DNA from: Zelonia costaricensis
Lineage: Eukaryota > Euglenozoa > Kinetoplastea > Trypanosomatida > Trypanosomatidae
Length of the DNA stretch: 64,000 bases
Direction: 5' to 3'
NCBI GenBank assembly: GCA_030849075.1
Contig: JASAOO010003500.1
Coordinates: forward strand, 16,072-80,071
The translations under genes and the position numbers were made by a program. How positions within the stretch are numbered: the first letter of the stretch is position 1; each line of letters opens with the position of its first letter. The notes beneath the pieces were generated by a model. It saw nothing but the letters and a program-made list of their open reading frames with translations. It did no database searches and had not been told where the DNA came from. Positions 9,537 to 19,674 of this stretch are shown here, piece by piece.

Positions 9537-12500
9537 TTACATGGGGTTCGCCTTCTCCTCCAGGTCGAGTTCGGCGATGGCCTTGCTCACGGCATCGGCG
9601 GTGAAGGTGTCGAGCCAGTTGCGGAACACCGAGCCGGTGTTGGTGTACTTAATCTTGAGCCGCCCACTGATGAAGTCGTCGGGAATCACCTGTACATCGC
9701 GCGACTTGCGCCGCGGTGCCGCGGTCGGCGAGGTGACCTTCGCCTCAGCGCCACGTGCGGCCGCAGCCGGCGCGGGGGCCGGAGCAGACACCGGGGCGGG
9801 GGCGGTGGCGGTGGCGGGGGGGTGTTGCGCGGACTTGGGGACCGGAATAGTGACGTTGCTGGTCGCCGGCGCCGCGGCAGCAGCAGCAGCGGTAGCAGCG
9901 GCAGTTGTGGCCGGCGCACTTGTCGTTGCCGGCGCCGTCGCGGAGGTCGAGGCGGATGTGATGGTGACGGGCGAGTGCAGCGCGGCGGCGTTGGGCAGGT
10001 GCCGTGCGAGGTCTTGCAGGCTGATGCCGCTGCTCCCCGGCGCCGCCGTGATCTTGAGGCTGGCGGGGCTGGAGTGCGTGTCGCGGGCGAAGGGTGCGGG
10101 TGTGGTCGGGTTGGAGGAAAGGTGCGCCGTCGCCGACGCCGGCGTCACGCGCTTGCTGGTGCTCGTCGTCGAGGACGAGGCGGCGGCGGTGACTGACGCC
10201 GGCTCCGTCGGCACCGAGCTGCGGGGGCGTGGCACCAGACTGGCAAGTCCGGCCGGCACCCCCGTCGCCACGGCAGCAGCACTCGCGGTCGCCGCACTGT
10301 GCGCGGCGGTGGGCGGCAGCGATGGCGGCGACGCGGTGGGCCGTGCGGTGGGGTCGACGTGGATGCCGTTGGCCTGCAGGAGGAACTGCAGCTCGCGCAG
10401 CTTCGCCGATCCGCTCGTGACGGCGGCAGCAGCGGCCTTCGTGTCCGCCGGAGACTGCGGTGCCGGCTGCTGCGCCGGCTGCCCGACCGCCTCCGCAGCC
10501 CCTGACGGCGACCCCGCCGCCTGCCCGTCCGAGGACTTGAGCACGAGCAGCGCCGACAGCTTCGTGATCGCCGCGCGGGTGTCCGTGAGCCGCCCGTCCA
10601 GCCGCGTGCCGCCCGTGAAAGGGATGTCGTAGACCACCTCGGCCTCCCGCCCACTGGCCAGCAGCCGCACAATCGTGCCGTGCGTGCCGAAGGGCACCGT
10701 GCCGGTCGCGCGGCAGTTGACGACACGCGAGCCGAGGTAGAAGGTCTGCTCCTGCGGCAGCGGCAGCGGGACGAGGTGGCCGCCGGAGCTGCGTGTTACC
10801 GGGAAGTACAGCTGGTTCCGACTGACCTGGCGGAGGGACAGCTCCTTGAAGCTGCGGCCCTGCTGCTCCTGCAGCGAGGTCTCGAGCTGCTTCAGCAGCG
10901 CCTGCGGGAACGCCTCCTCGGTCGCGGTGATCATCGGTGTCTCGCGCAGCCCCGTCTCCAGGAGGAACTCCTCGATCTCCGTGAGCACCTCGTCGGCCTC
11001 CTTGTCACGCCACTTGCCTGTGAGGAACTGCTGCGGCTCGACGCTGTTGGCGTTGACGCCGCCGGTCTCTATGTACTGGATGAGGGGGCGGAAGCGCTTC
11101 ACGTAGTCGCGAATCAGGTCTTGCGCGTCGCGCGAGAAGTACCACGTCCCGCTGCCGCCGCGGTTGTTGCTCGCGGTGCCGTTGAAGTCGCCCTTCTCGG
11201 CCTTCTCGAGGTGGTAGCCGATGTCCTCGGAGTCCTTCTCCATGCGGGCAAAGATGTCCTTGTTGCCCATGTACCACGGGTTCAGGCTGTGCTGCACGAG
11301 CTTGGCGTACCCGACCTTGGCGAGGCAGCGGCCCGTGAACTTGAGGCACAGCCCCAGCTCCCGCGAGCCGAACTGCGCGGAGGTGACCAGCGAGCTGCAG
11401 ATGCTCGTGAGGGTGCGTGGCAGGATGTCGAGGCTGACGGCCACCTGCGGCAGCGCCGTCCAGTTGCGCTGCGCCGCGAACTGCAGCAGCTCGGTCGGTA
11501 GTCGCAGTGGCTCCTGGAACACCTTGAGCCGCACGGTGAGGGTATCGCCCTGCTGCGTCGTCGTGTCGTGCTGGCCCGCCGTCACGACCGTGCCGCAGCT
11601 GCCGTACACGTCGAGCTGCGACTTCTTCGACTTGGGCTGCGGCCCGATGTAGGCGCAGCGGGCCCCGAAGGCGGTGTCGTGCTCGCTGCGGTCCCGCTCC
11701 TCGTAGCGGCTGTCCAACTTCATGTCGATGCCCTCCAGCGTGCACAGCAGCTGGCTGGGGTAGCAGGTCCACGTCGTGGAGAAATGGCGCTCGATGTGGC
11801 CGCGCCGCGTCACCTGCATGCCGTTGAAGCGATGCACGTAGATGAGCACGTCCACCTGCTCCACGGCGATGCCGAGCTGCGACTTCATGAAGCGGGCGTG
11901 CGTGTCAGCCTCCTTAACAAACGCGGCGGACTCGTCGCGGTTGTTCTTGTGCTCCTCGGTGCCGCTGAAGACGCCCTCCTTGCTGTACGTCGCCGTGATG
12001 GACTTGTGCACGTCCTTGATGGACGCTACGCGGGCACGCTTGTAGTGCGGGAAGCCGACGAGCACCTCCTTGCCCACCAGCGTCGCGACGTCCTCTACCG
12101 ACTTCGCCTTGAGGCTGTCGTAGAGCTGCAGCAGGAGGCTGTCGTTCTTCGTTGGGCGCCCAAAGACCGAGACGATGCCTGACTCGAAGGTCGGCTTGAT
12201 CAAGTTGCGCTTCGACTGCAGGGTGCTGAAGCCCTCCAGCTGCCGCGTGCCCACGTACACGCCGTTGCACAGCTGCGGCACGAACTTGTCAATGTGCGGG
12301 AAGGCGTACGTCTCGCGCTTCACCAGGACGTTGCGCAGCGCGCCGAACATGTCGTCCGGCAGGTCGTACGGGGGCATGAGGCTGTCGTAGCGGAACCGCA
12401 GCGGCGGCCCATTCACGTTGTTCGCCGCGTCCTCGGGGTCGACATTGCGCTGCACCGACTCGTACGCAGCCACGAGCGTCCGCTCATCGATGAAGGGGAT

Positions 12501-14129
12501 CAGCACGATGCCCTCCCACGGCGCGCGCGCCCCCTCGCGGTCGATGACGATGTGCTCGGGCAGGTACTTGGCCAGCGGGCTGCTCGGGCTGCGCAGCAGC
12601 GGCCAGTACGCCTTGGGCATGGAGAGGTACGACATGGGCGGCAGCACGGCGAGCAGCTGCTGGTGTGGGAAGAAGGGCTTGCCGAGGTCGAAGGAGACGC
12701 GCGAGGCGATGGCTGGCAGGTTGATCATGTCGCTCGCCATCGGGGCGTAGTAGTGCGGGAAGAACCACTTCCACGACGGCACACCCTGGTAGTAGTAGTG
12801 CATGACCCACATCAGACCCTCCACGTAGTGCTCCCGCAGCTTGCGCATGTCCCCGCTGTTCGCGTCCCAGCCGCCCTCGAAGCCGTGCTTCTCGCCGTAG
12901 TAGCGCTGCTTGAACTCCAGGATCGAGGTGATGGGCATCGCGTTGGTGGTGTCCACCTCGTGCGTCGGGTCGCGGCGAGCGCGGTTCTTCTGGAACTCCG
13001 CCTCCTCCTGCTGCCGGCGCCGCAGGGTCTCGAACTCGAGCTTGCCGATCTCGTTGAGCCAAATCTCTGCGTGCCGCCAGTCGATCTCGCCCTTCTGCGT
13101 GAGGTACTTGCCCTTGCTGAGCGCGTGCTCGACGTAGATGCGCAGCATCACCGGCATGCTCCCGTCGTTGATGCCGACCGTCGGCAGCGTCGGCAGGAAG
13201 TCGTTACCGATGAAGAAGCACATGAAAACGAAGTCGTCGACGACGCGCTCAAAGTCGATGGCGACGTTGCTCTTGGCGCGGGCCATGCACTCCCGCACCT
13301 CGAGCTGCAGGTAGTCCCGAAAGACGCTGACGTGCAGCAGCACGAACTCGTCCGCCTTGTGGTACGCCTTGTCCTTCACGATCCCCTTGGCTTCGTCCTC
13401 CTCCTGCCGCTCCCGCTCCTTGCGGGAGCCGGGGCCGAAGGTGACCACCTCACGCAGCAGCACAAAGTGCGGCTCGTGCGTGGCCAGGGCAAGCATGACG
13501 AGGTCGGCGTCCAGGCCGTACATGCAGTGCGTTTCGTTGGGGTCGTAGTCCGGCTGCATCTTGCGGCGCCGGATGAAGTCCACGATCTTGTGCTCGCCCT
13601 CACCAGGGCAGTCGTGGCCAGAGAAGATGATCTGGCAGCCCTGCCACGCCGGGTCGGTGGACAGCTTCATCGTGATGAAGTACTGAAACTCCTTGCTGAC
13701 CCGCACCATGAAGGGGGTGCCGGGGGTGATGCAGTTGCTGTCGAACACGTCCTTCTCCTCCGGCACCTCCTCGCCCATCGCCAAGGCCTCCTCACGCGCC
13801 ACCATCATCTCATAGCCGGCGCGGTAGCGGCGCTGACGCTGCTGGTTCATCTTCGCCCGCGGCGCGACGCCATCGACGGCGAGCAGGAAGTACTTGCGTG
13901 GCTGAATCGCGTTGAAGAGCTTCTCAAGGTACGTGAACATGCCCTGGATCATCTCCTTCTCGGTCGGACTGCGCCGCGTCGCGTCGACATCGTTTGGGTG
14001 CGTGCAGTTGTGGATGATACCGTTGATGTCCAGGTACAGGTTGTCCACCGGCGGCGGGGAGTCCTTGAAGGGCGTGATGACGGACGGGAATCGCTCCGCC
14101 GCCCACCGGAAGAACTTTGGAACACCCAT
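9537..14129 (-). CDS. XRNA: 5'-3' exoribonuclease XRNA (XRN1/XRN2 family)
   Basis: The protein is 1530 aa and opens with the invariant XRN start MGVPKFFRW, so ATG 14129 is firm. The N-terminal nuclease core carries the acidic catalytic set: LDING (D34), AVDG (D86), PGEGEH (E177, E179), GLDADL (D207, D209) and FIGNDFLP (D310). A YYYQGVPSWKWFFPHYYAP block follows further on, and this is the second conserved region. Residues about 1197-1474 are Ala/Thr/Pro/Ser-rich low complexity. A conserved-looking tail (about 1475-1530, KIKYTNTGSVFRNWLDTF) ends the protein. The family degrades 5'-monophosphate RNA processively. From the literature as I recall it, T. brucei XRNA is the essential enzyme that degrades unstable mRNAs. 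A purine run at 14198-14220 on the plus strand gives a splice-acceptor-like tract upstream. Confidence 0.95.
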   Translation of the reverse strand: MGVPKFFRWAAERFPSVITPFKDSPPPVDNLYLDINGIIHNCTHPNDVDATRRSPTEKEMIQGMFTYLEKLFNAIQPRKYFLLAVDGVAPRAKMNQQRQRRYRAGYEMMVAREEALAMGEEVPEEKDVFDSNCITPGTPFMVRVSKEFQYFITMKLSTDPAWQGCQIIFSGHDCPGEGEHKIVDFIRRRKMQPDYDPNETHCMYGLDADLVMLALATHEPHFVLLREVVTFGPGSRKERERQEEDEAKGIVKDKAYHKADEFVLLHVSVFRDYLQLEVRECMARAKSNVAIDFERVVDDFVFMCFFIGNDFLPTLPTVGINDGSMPVMLRIYVEHALSKGKYLTQKGEIDWRHAEIWLNEIGKLEFETLRRRQQEEAEFQKNRARRDPTHEVDTTNAMPITSILEFKQRYYGEKHGFEGGWDANSGDMRKLREHYVEGLMWVMHYYYQGVPSWKWFFPHYYAPMASDMINLPAIASRVSFDLGKPFFPHQQLLAVLPPMSYLSMPKAYWPLLRSPSSPLAKYLPEHIVIDREGARAPWEGIVLIPFIDERTLVAAYESVQRNVDPEDAANNVNGPPLRFRYDSLMPPYDLPDDMFGALRNVLVKRETYAFPHIDKFVPQLCNGVYVGTRQLEGFSTLQSKRNLIKPTFESGIVSVFGRPTKNDSLLLQLYDSLKAKSVEDVATLVGKEVLVGFPHYKRARVASIKDVHKSITATYSKEGVFSGTEEHKNNRDESAAFVKEADTHARFMKSQLGIAVEQVDVLIYVHRFNGMQVTRRGHIERHFSTTWTCYPSQLLCTLEGIDMKLDSRYEERDRSEHDTAFGARCAYIGPQPKSKKSQLDVYGSCGTVVTAGQHDTTTQQGDTLTVRLKVFQEPLRLPTELLQFAAQRNWTALPQVAVSLDILPRTLTSICSSLVTSAQFGSRELGLCLKFTGRCLAKVGYAKLVQHSLNPWYMGNKDIFARMEKDSEDIGYHLEKAEKGDFNGTASNNRGGSGTWYFSRDAQDLIRDYVKRFRPLIQYIETGGVNANSVEPQQFLTGKWRDKEADEVLTEIEEFLLETGLRETPMITATEEAFPQALLKQLETSLQEQQGRSFKELSLRQVSRNQLYFPVTRSSGGHLVPLPLPQEQTFYLGSRVVNCRATGTVPFGTHGTIVRLLASGREAEVVYDIPFTGGTRLDGRLTDTRAAITKLSALLVLKSSDGQAAGSPSGAAEAVGQPAQQPAPQSPADTKAAAAAVTSGSAKLRELQFLLQANGIHVDPTARPTASPPSLPPTAAHSAATASAAAVATGVPAGLASLVPRPRSSVPTEPASVTAAASSSTTSTSKRVTPASATAHLSSNPTTPAPFARDTHSSPASLKITAAPGSSGISLQDLARHLPNAAALHSPVTITSASTSATAPATTSAPATTAAATAAAAAAAPATSNVTIPVPKSAQHPPATATAPAPVSAPAPAPAAAARGAEAKVTSPTAAPRRKSRDVQVIPDDFISGRLKIKYTNTGSVFRNWLDTFTADAVSKAIAELDLEEKANPM

Positions 14130-14193
14130 GGCGACACCTCCTCAGCACAGTGCCACACGCGCGGTCCGTGAGCCCGTGCGCAGCGCGGGTACC

Positions 14194-14220
14194 CTCGCGA
14201 AGGAGAAGCGAAGAGAGGAG
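14194..14220 (-). promoter_or_regulatory. Candidate spliced-leader acceptor of XRNA
   Basis: On the minus strand 14220-14198 reads as a nearly pure C/T tract. The first AG downstream is at 14195-14194, giving a 5'UTR of about 65 nt before the MGVPKFF start. Confidence 0.45.
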
Positions 14221-17144
14221 TCGACGAATGCGACACCAGGCACAGCAGGCGGTGATGGAGGGTCGACGACCCACACACACACAAACACACACACAGAAAC
14301 AAGGTCCAAGCAATCCGCTACGTGAGCGAAGGCGTCTGCTGATGCCTTCTGCTGAAGGAGAAGCGTGTGTTGATGCACACACACACACGCACCAAGATAG
14401 AGATGGAGAGGGGGAGGGAAGAAGTTGGCGAGTCGGGAGACGAGGTGGTGTCGTGCACGCGTCGAGCTCGTGCAAGCAGAGAAGACGGCCTGGGTGAGAC
14501 TGAAGCGAACGACAAAGGGGAAAGGAGCGGAGGGTGACGGTGGGGGGGAGGGAGGGGGAGGAGCAGGAAGGCGTCGCAGTTACAAACACACACGCACACA
14601 ACACACACAAACACCAACTACAAACTCACACACGCACACACACGGAGGAGAACGACAAAAACGGCGGCGCGCGATCAGCTGCGCCTGTCCACGCTCACTT
14701 TCACGTTTCGGCACGCACAGCACGAGCGCACGCACGCGCGTCCGTCGGGGGGGTGAGGGAGTGGGAGAGGGAACAGGGAGGAGCACAAGGGAGGGGAGGG
14801 GAGGAGGGGGGTTTCTCAGGCACGACACGCCGCAAGCCCTAAAACAGGAAAATGGAGTCGATCTGCGGCGGCGACAACAACAAACAGGCACAACCTCACC
14901 GAGGAAGCGGCAAACACGGGCACCCACACGCAGAGGAAAGGGGGGAGGGGGAGGCCCAGTGATGCAGGCACAAACGCACACAAACGCACACACACACAGA
15001 CACCAGCTTGCACAGTGTCCGGCAGAGCGAGGTGGTCGCGGGGGGTGGGGGGTGGGGGGAGCGCGATGGCGCAGTCGGGGGATGGAGGGAAGGTGAGATG
15101 CAAGGTGAAGATGCGGAGGAAGGGCGTGGGTACGCGCGGGGTACGCTGGACGTCGACCCTACACCGAAAGCACGCCTGAGAAGGGCCCTCACGCGTCTTT
15201 TACGTTGTGCGGGGCCGCGGCTTCGTTTGTGTGTGTGTATGTGTGTGTATGGGTGGTCAAGGGGGGGAGGGAGGTGAGATAGATATCAGCACGTAAGCGA
15301 TCCGAGGAATAGCGCAAACCAGATGATCTAGAAAGCAAGCACAACGAGGAGGGGTGTGGGGGAGAGAAACCAAGTGGGAAGACAACCCCGAAGAAAAGGC
15401 GGGAGTGTGTGGAGGGAGAGAGGGGGTTGGGGGGAGGGGAGAGGCCCAGGCAGCCACAAGACGAGGCCGTCTGTGAAGGCGATGCTTGCGTCGCACGACA
15501 GCTGAAGGTAAGGTAGTGAGAGAGGGAGTCGTTGAAGAGCGAGAGACGGGGGGTCGTGTGGTGGCTTCCACGTTCCCAACCCTGTCAGCGCCCACGCACA
15601 CACGCACGTGGTTCACGGAGCGTAGGTCCGGCACAGCAAAGGGGAGGAAGCGGCCAAAGAGCTGCTCAGGCGGTTCTGTGTGGAGGGAGTTTGTGCGTGG
15701 ATTGAGGTGGGCACACGTCAGGGGGGAGGGGGGGCAGCACTCGCTTCACGACGCCCCTTCTCGCACGCCGTGTGTGTGTGTGTGTGTCTCGCGTGTCTCC
15801 GCTCGTCAGCAGCGGCGTGCACGGCACCACGTCGGTGTCGGTCCTCCTCACGAGGAAGAAGGCACAAGCGGAGGGTGTTGGTGGGTGCGTAGGTGATGGG
15901 AGAGGGAACTTCGATGGCGAGGCGGGCGCGTGAGCTCACAAACAGTCGAGGCTGACACACCTGTGCGAGTGACGCAGCAGCTGAACTTGTACCCTTGCGC
16001 GCGGAGGCGGTGGTCGGTCCAAGTCAAAAGGGGTATGGGGGGCGGGAGGGGGAGGGGGGTGGAGAGTCGTGTAGGTGCCTTGGAGAAGGTCGGCAGAAGT
16101 GCGACGGAAATGGGTGAGACCAAAACTGGTGAAAGGCGAGACTGCCGCGCGTGGGCACCGGGGCGATGTGAAGTCGATGCAGCGGCGGCGGGGGGGAGAG
16201 GGGGGGAGGGGGGAAGGGGCGGGCGGAGTCATGCCACGCCATTCCGCCACAGAGACCGGAAGAACCGTGCGACAAATTGGGTGGAGGAGAGGGGGACGCG
16301 AAGACGCGGCAGTTGAGTGGACGAGGGATGAAAGAAGCCATTCGCGATGCCGGCTGCCTGTGCAACGGCAGCGGCGTGCGTGACGCGCAACAGGACGCTG
16401 CGCGAGGCAGTCACGTATTGTCTTCTCTTCCGCGCAGTGCGCTGCTTTACTCTACAACACAGAGCACCTTGTCCAGGTGGGGGAGCCTCGTGTGCACCGA
16501 GTCTCCACTGTCTGCCACAAGGCCGGAAGTTGCGGCGCCCTTCGACAGGGGCCCTCGCCGAGGTCACAAGAACCGCCCATCCTTCAGCTCGTCCGCCGTC
16601 CGTGTCGACTCAGGTCAATGTGCTGCAGGCACGCATGGCTCGAAAGATACACGACATCACCACGGTGGAAAGACACAAACACATACACACACAAACACAC
16701 TTGTACAGCCAATCAACGCCTCCCGGCCTCCATTCGCACGCCTCAGCGTGCCCAAAAAAGAAGCGCGCGGGGGTGGGTGGCGTGACGGGAGAGCAGGCGC
16801 GTCGGCGTGCGATCACGCGGCGTGCGCGCAGCACAGCGAGGAGGAGAATGCAGTAGGAGAGGAAGACGAGGGACGGGGAATGGAGACAGAGAAACGAGGG
16901 AGGTGGTGGGGGGAACTGGGAGGAGGTTGCACCTACGCTGCTTGACGCCACACACACACACTCACCCGCTCAACCCCCGCTGTGTCCTTACCGTAGCCCC
17001 GCTTCTTCGCTGCTATAGAACTGTACATGGGTGTACTAGGTTGAGTGAGAGAGAGACTTGATGTGTGTGCGTTTGTGTGTCTGTGTGTGTGCGTGTGTCG
17101 TAGAGGAGGGTGAAGAGGGGCCGGAGAAGGATGGGCAGGCAGAG

Positions 17145-17145
<1 letters not shown>

Positions 17146-17182
<37 letters not shown>
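17146..17182. repeat. (CA)18 microsatellite
   Basis: A perfect CA run of about 37 nt, the longest dinucleotide tract in the window, in the intergenic DNA downstream of the 320-aa gene. Confidence 0.9.
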
Positions 17183-17185
<3 letters not shown>

Positions 17186-17682
17186 CACTCATACGCAAGA
17201 GAGAGAAAGCGCAAAGACATACGCACACGCGCACGGACACGGAAGACGTGCACCTGAGCGGGGATGAGGAAAGAAAAGGTCCAGCATATGCGGATGCACT
17301 CGTGGCGCGCAAGACGGGGATGTGCGCTGTGCTCTGGGGGCCAACAAGAAGAAGGCAGAGCGCAGAGGCAACACCGTCCGCGAGCTTAGCGTGTGTATCG
17401 AGCGGACACGAGCTAGTGAAAGGAGTGTGCGTGCTGAGAAAGAGCCGGATATCGAGGGGGGAGGGGGGGAGAGCGGCAGCGTCCCGTGGACCGTGCAAGT
17501 CGCGGCACTGTACCCCCTCGAGGACGGAGGTCGGTCGGTGAACGGAGAAGCGGCAGTCCCTGCCCACGACGGCGTACACGCCACGAGCCCGAAAGCGAGC
17601 GCTCACACAAGGGAAGCAACACCGCCGTGAGGGAAAACAAAGGGAGGAGGGGGGGAGGGGTACATCTAACCTTAAAGACAGG

Positions 17683-17750
17683 ACACACACACACGCACAC
17701 ACACACACACGCGTCACTGTGTGTGTGTGTGTGTGTGCGTGTGCGTGTGT
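17683..17750. repeat. CA-arm/TG-arm inverted repeat, potential hairpin
   Basis: A CA-rich arm (about 17683-17710) is followed after a short spacer (17711-17717) by a TG-rich arm (17718-17750). Because TG is the complement of CA the two arms can pair, and both arms share the same GC-interrupted pattern. It lies about 180 nt beyond the stop codon of the 320-aa gene, so it would be in that mRNA's 3'UTR. Confidence 0.7.
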
Positions 17751-17931
17751 AGGTGTGTGTGCGGGTGTGCGACAGAGAAGGAGAAAGCCACCAAGTATGC
17801 AGCGCGTCACATCCCTGCCGCAGCCCGCTGACAGACAGACACACACACACACACACACATACATCGGCTCGCGCGCAGGTGCGTGTGGACCTGCGTGTGT
17901 GTGGGCGTGGATAGTGGAGCGGGTTTCGAGC

Positions 17932-18894
17932 TCATGCCGTCTCCTCCGCCGCCGCACCCGCTGCGGAAGCCGCCGTCGCGGTGTCTGCCACGGCGGACTG
18001 ACTCGCCGCCGCGTTGCCGGTGCACCCGAAGCGCGGCTTGTGGGCGTGGCGCCGGCCAACGACGGTCGAGTTGGCCATGAGCGTCCCAATTGCGGAGTAC
18101 TCCTTCGTGACGAGGCGGTTGCGGTGGTTGACAGTGTCGCCCTGGCATCCGAAGTCCATCGTGTAGTCGCCGACCTGGAACACCTCGTTGCAGTGGCAGT
18201 GGCGGCTGGCGTGGTTCGTGCCGGTGGCCCCCTCCGGCCGGAGGAAGGCGCGGGGGCGGTAGTCGCAGCTGCTGTGCATGAAGTTGCTCTGCACGTTGCG
18301 CACGCCCTGCGGCGGGTCCTGCGGCTTGAGCAGGTAGGAGTTGTAGCTGATGGGGGTGAAGTCGTAGCCGGGCTGGCAGAGCACCGGCGGCGGGCAGTTC
18401 TTGTGCAGCTCCTCCGGCGCAAACGTGCGGGGCAGCGGCTTCCCGCTGAGGTGGTGGCCGCGCTGGTCGACCAGCGGACGCAGGCGGGGCTGCTGCATGG
18501 CGCGGCGCATCGTGGAGCGCGACATCGTCTCCGCCTTGAAGACGTCATTGGGGCTGTACGTCGTGGTGCTCTGGAAGGAGTCCATGACCGCCGGCGCGGC
18601 GCGCTCGTACTGCTCGTGGCGGCCGTCCGAGAAGTTCAGGCGGATCTTGATGGGCCCCCACGGCTTCGCGTTGGCCGACTGCACGGCTGTCACGGCGTCC
18701 TTGTACGTGCACCCGTCTGGCAGGTTGTACGTCTTCCAGGTGGCGAGCGGGTGGGTGGCGAGGCCGCCGCCGTTGAAGTTGACCTCATCCGGGCTGTACC
18801 CCTTGCGCCGCATCGCCGCCTTGCTGGGCAGGCTCAGCACCGCGTAGCTGGTCGGCACGGCCGCGTTCGCCGGCTCCTTGTACGTAGAGTCCAT
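17932..18894 (-). CDS. Hypothetical protein, possible axonemal/cytoskeletal component (320 aa)
   Basis: I do not recognise a named family. ATG 18894 (MDSTYKEPANAAVPTSY) is preferred over the upstream Met at 18945 because a polypyrimidine tract (plus-strand purines 18905-18922) lies between them. The protein is soluble and basic, rich in Tyr, Pro, His and Asn, and without transmembrane segments. Short motifs recur: YSPDEVNF (33-40) and YSPNDVFK (113-120), and the region 209-262 is rich in Cys and His (SCDYRPRAF, RHCHCNEVF, DFGCQGD). Short repeats with Pro, Tyr and Gly of this kind are common in microtubule inner proteins and other ciliary proteins, so a flagellar role is a guess. The last 30 residues are Ala/Thr low complexity. 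Confidence 0.75.
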   Translation of the reverse strand: MDSTYKEPANAAVPTSYAVLSLPSKAAMRRKGYSPDEVNFNGGGLATHPLATWKTYNLPDGCTYKDAVTAVQSANAKPWGPIKIRLNFSDGRHEQYERAAPAVMDSFQSTTTYSPNDVFKAETMSRSTMRRAMQQPRLRPLVDQRGHHLSGKPLPRTFAPEELHKNCPPPVLCQPGYDFTPISYNSYLLKPQDPPQGVRNVQSNFMHSSCDYRPRAFLRPEGATGTNHASRHCHCNEVFQVGDYTMDFGCQGDTVNHRNRLVTKEYSAIGTLMANSTVVGRRHAHKPRFGCTGNAAASQSAVADTATAASAAGAAAEETA

Positions 18895-19674
18895 CTTGGG
18901 GATGGCGAGGAGAAGACGGAAGTGTGGCAAAGGAGCGAGAAGCACGGAAGGAGGGGAGGCCGTGCGAACGCCTGCACGTGACTGTTCCTGCGTGCGAGTG
19001 CGCGGCGTTGCAGGTGCGTTTCTGTTGAGTACGTGGGGGGTGGGGGAGGGGGTGCTAGCAAGCTGGGAGATGGAGGGGCGGGTGGGTGTGCGTGCTTAGG
19101 TGCTGCGTAGGTGAGACAGGGGAGCGAAGGGGGTGAAAACTCGAAGTGCTGAAGGGAGGACGGGGGACGGGCCCTCAGTGGCGTGGGAGGGTGCACGCCA
19201 TAGCCTGCAGAAGAATGACGCTGCGGCGAGTAGTCTGCGAGTGCACCATCACGCCAGACGTCGAAGTGCTCAAGCAGCGAAGCGCATGCCCCCCTCCCCA
19301 CCCGCCCGCGTGAAGGGCAGGGCAGCTGCACACCCACTCGTGAGAAACGAAACCGCACATAAGCGAGGCATTCTCGCCCCTCCCCTCACTCTGCTCTGAG
19401 TGCGGTGCATCGCTTGATTGTGTCTCGACCTGTCTGTCTGCGCGTGTTTGTGTGTGGGTGTGTGTGTGTGTGCGTGTAGGTGTGGGTGTAGGCTCTCTTC
19501 CGGGAGAAGCGATGCGGTACGCGTGGCCACGCCAAGTAGCGGCACCATCGCCTTCCTTAGCACGGACACCACAGCCACTACCATGAAGCCTCCGTGTGCG
19601 TAAGCAGCACGGACAAATGTGCTTACACGCACACGCACACACATGTAGACACACACACACGCTCGCACGAACCT
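18895..19674. other. Intergenic region
   Basis: It holds the 5'UTR of the 320-aa gene (purine-rich plus strand 18900-18960) and the 3'UTR of the NBS1-like gene, with TG/CA tracts near 19440-19480 and 19625-19660. Nothing else is recognised. Confidence 0.65.

Larger units (their letters stand above)
14130..17931. other. Long intergenic region (3.8 kb)
   Basis: This is the second-longest gene-free stretch of the minus array, between the 320-aa gene stop and the XRNA start. It is mostly purine-rich plus strand and CA/TG repeats, including a (CA)18 tract (17146-17182) and a CA/TG inverted repeat (17683-17750). A 300-bp island at about 16330-16640 is of normal complexity, unlike its surroundings, but no frame in it looks coding. 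Frames up to 511 codons across 17.0-18.5 kb are antisense or out-of-frame artefacts. Confidence 0.65.

Noticed and set aside
12294..14171. 625-codon plus-strand frame antisense to XRNA
   Set aside because: It mirrors the XRNA codons (GC-rich third positions keep the complement open), runs against the array direction, and its translation is Val/Leu/Arg/His-biased without motifs.
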